A model generated the notes under the pieces. The model was not told where the DNA came from. It saw only the letters and a program-made list of their open reading frames with translations, and searched no databases. A DNA stretch of 10,735 nucleotides from MGBC114844 sp910585855 (GTDB lineage: Bacteria > Bacillota > Clostridia > Lachnospirales > Lachnospiraceae), in NCBI GenBank assembly GCA_965646165.1, contig CBFFYP010000109.1, positions 1-10,735 of the forward strand. Reading direction: 5' to 3'. Below are positions 7,416 to 10,735 of the stretch, in pieces. The stretch's first letter is position 1; the number at the start of each line of letters is the position of its first letter. A program made the translations under genes and the position numbers.

Positions 7416-7444
7416 GTGACATTTCCCAAAATCTATAGTATAAT
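7416..7444 (+). promoter_or_regulatory. Sigma-A promoter for the FliD-like gene
   Basis: GTGACA (7416-7421) is 17 nt from a perfect TATAAT (7439-7444). Transcription would start near 7451, leaving an unusually long leader of about 210 nt before the ATG at 7660. The leader holds a ribosome-site-like GAGAGGTGAT at 7515-7524 with no usable start codon after it, and a weak A/T hairpin at 7591-7618. Confidence 0.7.
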
Positions 7445-7659
7445 AAAAGTAAATTTAACTAATTTCAAGCAAAAATTTTTCCACATTTCTATCAACAGAA
7501 AAAACAGCACAAAAGAGAGGTGATACAGCCAAAACAACATATATTCTCTATTTAGCCAGTCCAAAAAAATTTTTGTGCAAGTTCTAAACTTTCTTTATTT
7601 TTTATCCGAAAAATAAGAAGAATACAACTAATTATTATGCACCTAATAGGAGTGATACT

Positions 7660-8940
7660 ATGGTTAATAGCGTATATCAATATTATCTCACAAATTATGC
7701 CTATAAGGAAACCAGCCACTATGATACACATAAAAAAAGTGAGCTGCGTGAGATTTATAAAAACATTATTAAACAAAACAAAAAATCTCCCCTATATCGT
7801 TTTAACTTCACTGACGAGGTGCAGCGTTTTGCCATTGATTTAAAGGAAAATGCACGTTCCTTCCGCAATGTAATTCTGGACGCAACAACAGAGGCCGAAT
7901 CTGGCACTCTTCTTGCACAGAAAGCTGCCTTTTCTTCTGATGAAGATACGATAGCCGTTACTTATGTAGGAAATAACCCTACCCTAGAAGAGGAAGGGGT
8001 TGCCTGTGAAATTGAAGTAAATCAACTAGCACAGAGTCAGATGAATATGGGAGATTTTTTACCGTCTGAGCGATTGGATTTTCAAACAGGTTCACACTCT
8101 TTCGATTTATCTATCGGAAGCAGTACCTATGAATTCCAATTTAAGATCTCCGACAGTTCTACTAATTTGAAAGTACAGGAAAAACTTGCCCGCTTAGTAA
8201 ACCGTTCCAATGTTGGACTGCGTGCAGAAGTACTGAAAGATCAAAACGGCAGCAGTGCGCTGCAGCTAACCAGCACACAATCTGGTATATCCGACAGCAG
8301 AAATCCTTTATTCCGCTTTACCGATCTTTCAGAAGATGACGATTCCTGTATTGCACTGCTTGGTTTAAACCATGTAGTAAGACAGCCAACAAATGCAAGT
8401 TTTACAGTAAACGGAGAAGAGCGGACTGCCTTTTCCAACACAGTTACTGTCAACCATGCCTATCAGTTGGAATTAAAAGATATTACAGAAGATGGGGAAA
8501 AAGTACAAATCGGTATGCACCAATCAGCAGAAGCCCTGCTGCAGCATATGAATCAGCTTGTAAACGGATTTAATTCCCTATATGATATCTCAAAAGAAGG
8601 GGACTGTACCAGTGATCGCCTTCACCGAGATTTAAACTATATCACAAAACGCTTCCGCTCTACTTTAGATTCCACCGGTCTGACTGTACAAAAAGACGGA
8701 CACCTAAAAGCCGACGAAGCATTGATTATTCAATCCGCCAATGATGGAACTTTAAGTGCAGAATTTGAGCATCTCTCAAATTTCCGCAAAGCATTAATCC
8801 GCCAGATCAATCAAATTTCCATTGATCCGCTGGAATATATTAAACGTACTATGGTTTCCTATCCGAATCCAAAAAATAACTATACAAACGCTTATCATGT
8901 TTCCGTCTACAGTGGAATGATGTTTAATGGGTATATTTAA
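7660..8940 (+). CDS. FliD-like (flagellar hook-associated protein 2-type) protein
   Basis: This 426-aa protein resembles the middle of the flagellar cap protein FliD. IEVNQLAQSQ (118-127) matches the conserved FliD_N segment (V-x-Q-L-A-x-x-Q). KLARLVNRSNVGLRAEV followed by SALQLTSTQSGIS (175-211) matches the region before the variable domain. ASFTVNGEERTAFSNTV (246-262) and the helix LLQHMNQLVNGFNSLYD (293-309) match the start of FliD_C. The usual N-terminal start with its glycine-rich SGLD motif is replaced by a 115-residue segment (VYQYYLTNYAYKE, then Lys- and Glu-rich helices), and there is no signal peptide. AGGAG lies seven nt before the ATG. No flagellar gene is nearby; the gene stands alone with its own promoter and a hairpin after the stop. 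It may be a divergent cap protein or a relative with another job. Confidence 0.65.
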   Translation: MVNSVYQYYLTNYAYKETSHYDTHKKSELREIYKNIIKQNKKSPLYRFNFTDEVQRFAIDLKENARSFRNVILDATTEAESGTLLAQKAAFSSDEDTIAVTYVGNNPTLEEEGVACEIEVNQLAQSQMNMGDFLPSERLDFQTGSHSFDLSIGSSTYEFQFKISDSSTNLKVQEKLARLVNRSNVGLRAEVLKDQNGSSALQLTSTQSGISDSRNPLFRFTDLSEDDDSCIALLGLNHVVRQPTNASFTVNGEERTAFSNTVTVNHAYQLELKDITEDGEKVQIGMHQSAEALLQHMNQLVNGFNSLYDISKEGDCTSDRLHRDLNYITKRFRSTLDSTGLTVQKDGHLKADEALIIQSANDGTLSAEFEHLSNFRKALIRQINQISIDPLEYIKRTMVSYPNPKNNYTNAYHVSVYSGMMFNGYI

Positions 8941-8973
8941 ATGTATAATCAGAATAACTTTTTTCAATACAAA

Positions 8974-9011
8974 GGCTGACGCACAGTAATACATCTACTT
9001 ATGCGCCAGCC
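8974..9011. terminator. Hairpin between convergent genes, possible bidirectional terminator
   Basis: GGCTGACGCA (8974-8983) pairs with TGCGCCAGCC (9002-9011) with one A-C mismatch and an 18-nt loop. It lies 34 nt after the stop of the FliD-like gene and before the stop of the convergent XRE gene at 9089. The following tracts are only modestly T-rich (CTTGTTATC on plus, TTTGTATT on minus). Confidence 0.6.
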
Positions 9012-9088
9012 CTTGTTATCATTTCCAATATTCCAGAAAATCATAAAATTACAATTATCCTTTTATCCCATTTATTCCTTAAATCCCT

Positions 9089-9511
9089 TTATCTAATCTC
9101 CTGCTGCATGATAACTCGGTTTTTACTTTGGTAATTCATCATTCGCATAATAAACTCCCATCCTTTCATCCATGGTTGTTCTGTCATTAAAAAATAAAAA
9201 CTATTTTTACCAGCAAATAATCTTTTTACCAAAATTTTTTCCATCGGAACTTCTAATAAATTTGCCAATGCGAACAGATTGTCCACACTTGGAACTGCCT
9301 GACCAGAGAACCAGTGATAAACCGTCTGCGGGCAAGAAAGCCCAAGAAAATTTTGCAGTTCCATAACAGAAATCCGTCTTTCCTCACAAATTCTTTTTAA
9401 ATTCTGTCCGGTTCGTTTCATATCAATAACAGGATATTCTATCTGCCCTATTATTTTCTTTTCTCTTTTTGTACTATAGCAATTTTCATCCTCTATTCTG
9501 TCTTCCTCCAT
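9089..9511 (-). CDS. XRE-family helix-turn-helix regulator
   Basis: This 140-aa protein has a Cro/C1-type helix-turn-helix at about residues 32-95. TGQNLKRICEERRISVMELQ forms helices 1-2, and the recognition region is SCPQTVYHWFSGQAVPSVDN. It ends with the classic LFALANLLEVPMEKILV helices. A charged N-terminal extension (1-29) and a C-terminal tail rich in aromatic and basic residues follow no family I recognise. The sequence IDMKRTGQNLKRI is very like small XRE proteins common in Lachnospiraceae. It should bind DNA as a dimer; no target is apparent and no toxin, prophage or immunity gene adjoins it. I took the ATG at 9511 with GGAG five nt upstream. GTG at 9517, preceded by AAAGGA, is almost equally good and would add two residues. 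Confidence 0.8.
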   Translation of the reverse strand: MEEDRIEDENCYSTKREKKIIGQIEYPVIDMKRTGQNLKRICEERRISVMELQNFLGLSCPQTVYHWFSGQAVPSVDNLFALANLLEVPMEKILVKRLFAGKNSFYFLMTEQPWMKGWEFIMRMMNYQSKNRVIMQQEIR

Positions 9512-9621
9512 ACACACTCCATTCCTTTCTTATTATTTTTTATGTTTCAAAAATTCTTTATCCCTTTAAATTCTCATCCTTTTAAAAATTATTCTATCTC
9601 TTTTCCTATTTTCTTAATAAG

Positions 9622-9876
9622 CTACTTCCTATCAGAATCTTCCAAAGACGTTTTTTGTCCTCCCGTCCCTTCATCAAAAGCCTGTTCCACCTCACTTATA
9701 ATTCGATCATATACTTCCTGCTGCAATTCCCCACGCTTATAATAAGAATCCAATATATTTTCCACATCATTTAATGCCTTTTGCATCTTCGTTTGCTGTT
9801 TGTTATATCCATTTTTATCCACTTCATTCATATTTAACATGTCCCTCTTTACTTTCCATTCCAATAAACTATCCAT
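9622..9876 (-). CDS. Small hypothetical helical protein
   Basis: This is an 84-aa ORF of unknown function. It is charged and predicted mostly alpha-helical, with a heptad-like stretch from about 26 to 70 (QQTKMQKALNDVENIL then EVYDRIISEVEQAF). It has no signal peptide or membrane segment. The residue composition and lack of rare codons look coding. The start is uncertain: the first codon at 9876 has only TAGGTA upstream. Met13 (9840) and Met16 (9831) lie after AGAGGG, so the true protein may be 69-72 aa. It is on the same strand as the XRE gene, which starts about 110 nt downstream of its stop, so they might be co-transcribed. I find no motif giving a role; a chance ORF is not excluded. Confidence 0.5.
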   Translation of the reverse strand: MDSLLEWKVKRDMLNMNEVDKNGYNKQQTKMQKALNDVENILDSYYKRGELQQEVYDRIISEVEQAFDEGTGGQKTSLEDSDRK

Positions 9877-10394
9877 TACCTAAAAAACCCAATCCGATTT
9901 CTACTTCTAAAATAGTTCAAACTTTTACTTCAACTCCACTTAACTCCTTTCTTATCTTTTCTTTAATTATAATCAAAAATAATCTCCCAACTTCCTCTTT
10001 CTTATTATAAAAGACATTTCTTATCTTGTTACTGAATTATAAATTCAATTTTAGAGGTAGTATATTCACCTTTATCGGATTTTATTCCTAGTAATAAACA
10101 TTTTAATTCTTAAATAAACAGCCAAAGCCCAAAGCAAAATTTACATAAAATTAAAACTATAACTATTACATCAAAAATCTAAATATAAAACTATAAATAT
10201 AAAATCATTGAACAAATTCTTAAATTCTAAAAACATGAATACCCTATATCTGCAAAACAAATAACACATTTTTCCTAGAATAAACTTATAAAATTAAAAA
10301 AGATAAACTTTTGATTTTACGAGAAGATAAGGATAAAAACTTTTTAGAATTTTTAAGCGGAAACTTGCTGGCAGCGTACGATTTTTATAAGAGG
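9877..10394. other. A+T-rich intergenic stretch without a clear gene
   Basis: No convincing gene is present in about 520 bp. From about 10080 the plus strand becomes strongly A-rich, with the direct repeat AAATATAAAA at 10181-10190 and 10195-10204. A 15-bp palindrome, TGAATTATAAATTCA, lies at 10033-10047. The last 80 bp (10311-10394) read open on the plus strand as LREDKDKNFLEFLSGN and so on, and run straight into repeat copy C. This looks like the tail of a lost gene or chance. Confidence 0.6.
10004..10032 (-). promoter_or_regulatory. Possible promoter for the small ORF and XRE gene
   Basis: On the minus strand GTAACA (10027-10032) is 17 nt from TATAAT (10004-10009). The -10 is perfect but the -35 matches four of six. 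A 15-bp palindrome (10033-10047) abuts the -35 and could be an operator. The leader to 9876 would be about 120 nt. Base composition here makes chance matches likely. Confidence 0.35.
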
Positions 10395-10434
10395 GAGGAC
10401 GCTAGAGGACACCAGAGGACGCCAGAGGACGTCA
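10395..10434 (+). repeat. Four tandem 10-bp units at the right end of repeat copy C
   Basis: The units are GAGGACGCTA, GAGGACACCA, GAGGACGCCA and GAGGACGTCA, directly followed by GATTCG of the element. Read in the element's own direction the unit is CTGGCGTCCT-like. It occurs once at the same place in copy A (300-310) and, degenerate, in copy B (7315-7325). Confidence 0.85.
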
Positions 10435-10735
10435 GATTCGAAAACGATGGGCAGCCTGCTGTTCCGGCTTCCAAAAAGCAAGAAGTTCTAAGACTTCTGC
10501 ATTTCCACACATCCAACCGGACAGACCGGAGCGCAATTCGCCCTCATTTCAGCCGAAACGAAACAGATGTAAGGAAGGATTTTACCAGCCAAAGAACATC
10601 CTCCTCCCTATTCTCCGGGCTAAACACGCCCCTTTTTTTTCACACCCTGCATGAAAGCAGGATGTGAAAAAAATCTTAGGTTTTCGAGCAGAAGTCCAAG
10701 AACTTCTAACTTTTTTCCAAAGTCACTGCAGGCTG
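10435..10735 (-). repeat. Palindromic intergenic repeat, copy C (inverted; left end cut by window edge)
   Basis: This copy is on the minus strand relative to A and B. Its right arm is at 10435-10500 and its left arm at 10688-10735, stopping inside the left tip. The internal hairpin at 10633-10673 has the same stem as copy A but loop TTTCAT. The inner stem keeps pairing with one G-U wobble (CGCTCC in place of CGCCCC, plus-strand 10528-10533). The centre (10544-10616) is clearly similar to that of copy A, sharing CCTTAC, GTTTCGTTTCGG and ATGAGGGC in element orientation. A plus-strand ORF running through it from 10311 is a shadow. Confidence 0.88.

Noticed and set aside
7521..7560. Leader peptide starting at GTG within GAGAGGTGAT
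   Set aside because: The GTG overlaps the ribosome-site-like motif, leaving no spacing, and the frame closes after 11 codons.
7552..7776. Minus-strand hydrophobic ORF of 74 aa
   Set aside because: It overlaps the leader and start of the FliD-like gene; its hydrophobicity is an effect of A+T-rich antisense sequence, and there is no ribosome site.
10141..10210. CRISPR array or replication origin in the A+T-rich region
   Set aside because: Only one short direct repeat (AAATATAAAA, twice) is present, with no regular spacing, no DnaA-box cluster and no associated genes.
1..10735. Composite transposon bounded by inverted copies A and C
   Set aside because: The interior carries core genes (tadA, sipL) and a third copy, no transposase is present, and the matching end points are better explained by an assembly break.

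Overview
The window looks like a low-GC Clostridia genome, most likely Lachnospiraceae or a close relative. The grounds are a SipL-type spore-coat protein (SPOCS domains plus LysM), a small XRE regulator of a kind common in that family, a secreted protein combining choline/glucan-binding-type repeats with an InlB B-repeat, and a FliD-like protein of the type found in these gut bacteria. This assignment comes from remembered family features, not from a search.

Layout. Positions 1-310 hold the first copy (A) of a roughly 330-bp palindromic repeat. A long block on the minus strand follows. sipL (438-2018) sits downstream of a PrcB-like lipoprotein gene (2089-2511). A large secreted repeat protein (2691-4538) is next. 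Then comes a probable three-gene operon transcribed GNAT acetyltransferase (6287-6838), tadA (5810-6277) and a membrane-anchored two-repeat protein (4703-5794), with a recognisable promoter at 6874-6902. Repeat copy B (6994-7325) lies in the divergent intergenic region. A FliD-like gene (7660-8940, plus strand) has a good sigma-A promoter at 7416-7444 and a hairpin after its stop. On the minus strand beyond it lie an XRE regulator (9089-9511) and a small acidic/helical ORF (9622-9876). An A+T-rich stretch without a clear gene (9877-10394) leads into repeat copy C (10395-10735), which is inverted relative to A and B.

The most notable content is the repeat family, with three copies in 10.7 kb. 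Each copy has long inverted terminal arms, an internal A/T-extended hairpin, an inner G+C-rich stem interrupted by a conserved 6x6 internal loop, and a divergent centre of 72-76 nt. Copies differ by paired, compensatory substitutions in the internal hairpin, and copy B also differs from A and C in the outer tip while keeping its own two sides complementary. Structure rather than coding therefore appears to be conserved. The family is either a MITE/ERIC-like mobile repeat or a multicopy structured RNA; no protein-coding capacity is evident. The two window ends fall at the same element position within 1 nt, in opposite orientation, which suggests that this is a contig broken at repeats.

The protein-coding genes are mostly ordinary: a spore-coat assembly factor, a tRNA wobble deaminase, an acetyltransferase and surface proteins. 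The FliD-like protein with a non-canonical N-terminus and no flagellar neighbours, and the unrecognised membrane protein co-transcribed with tadA, are the less ordinary ones.
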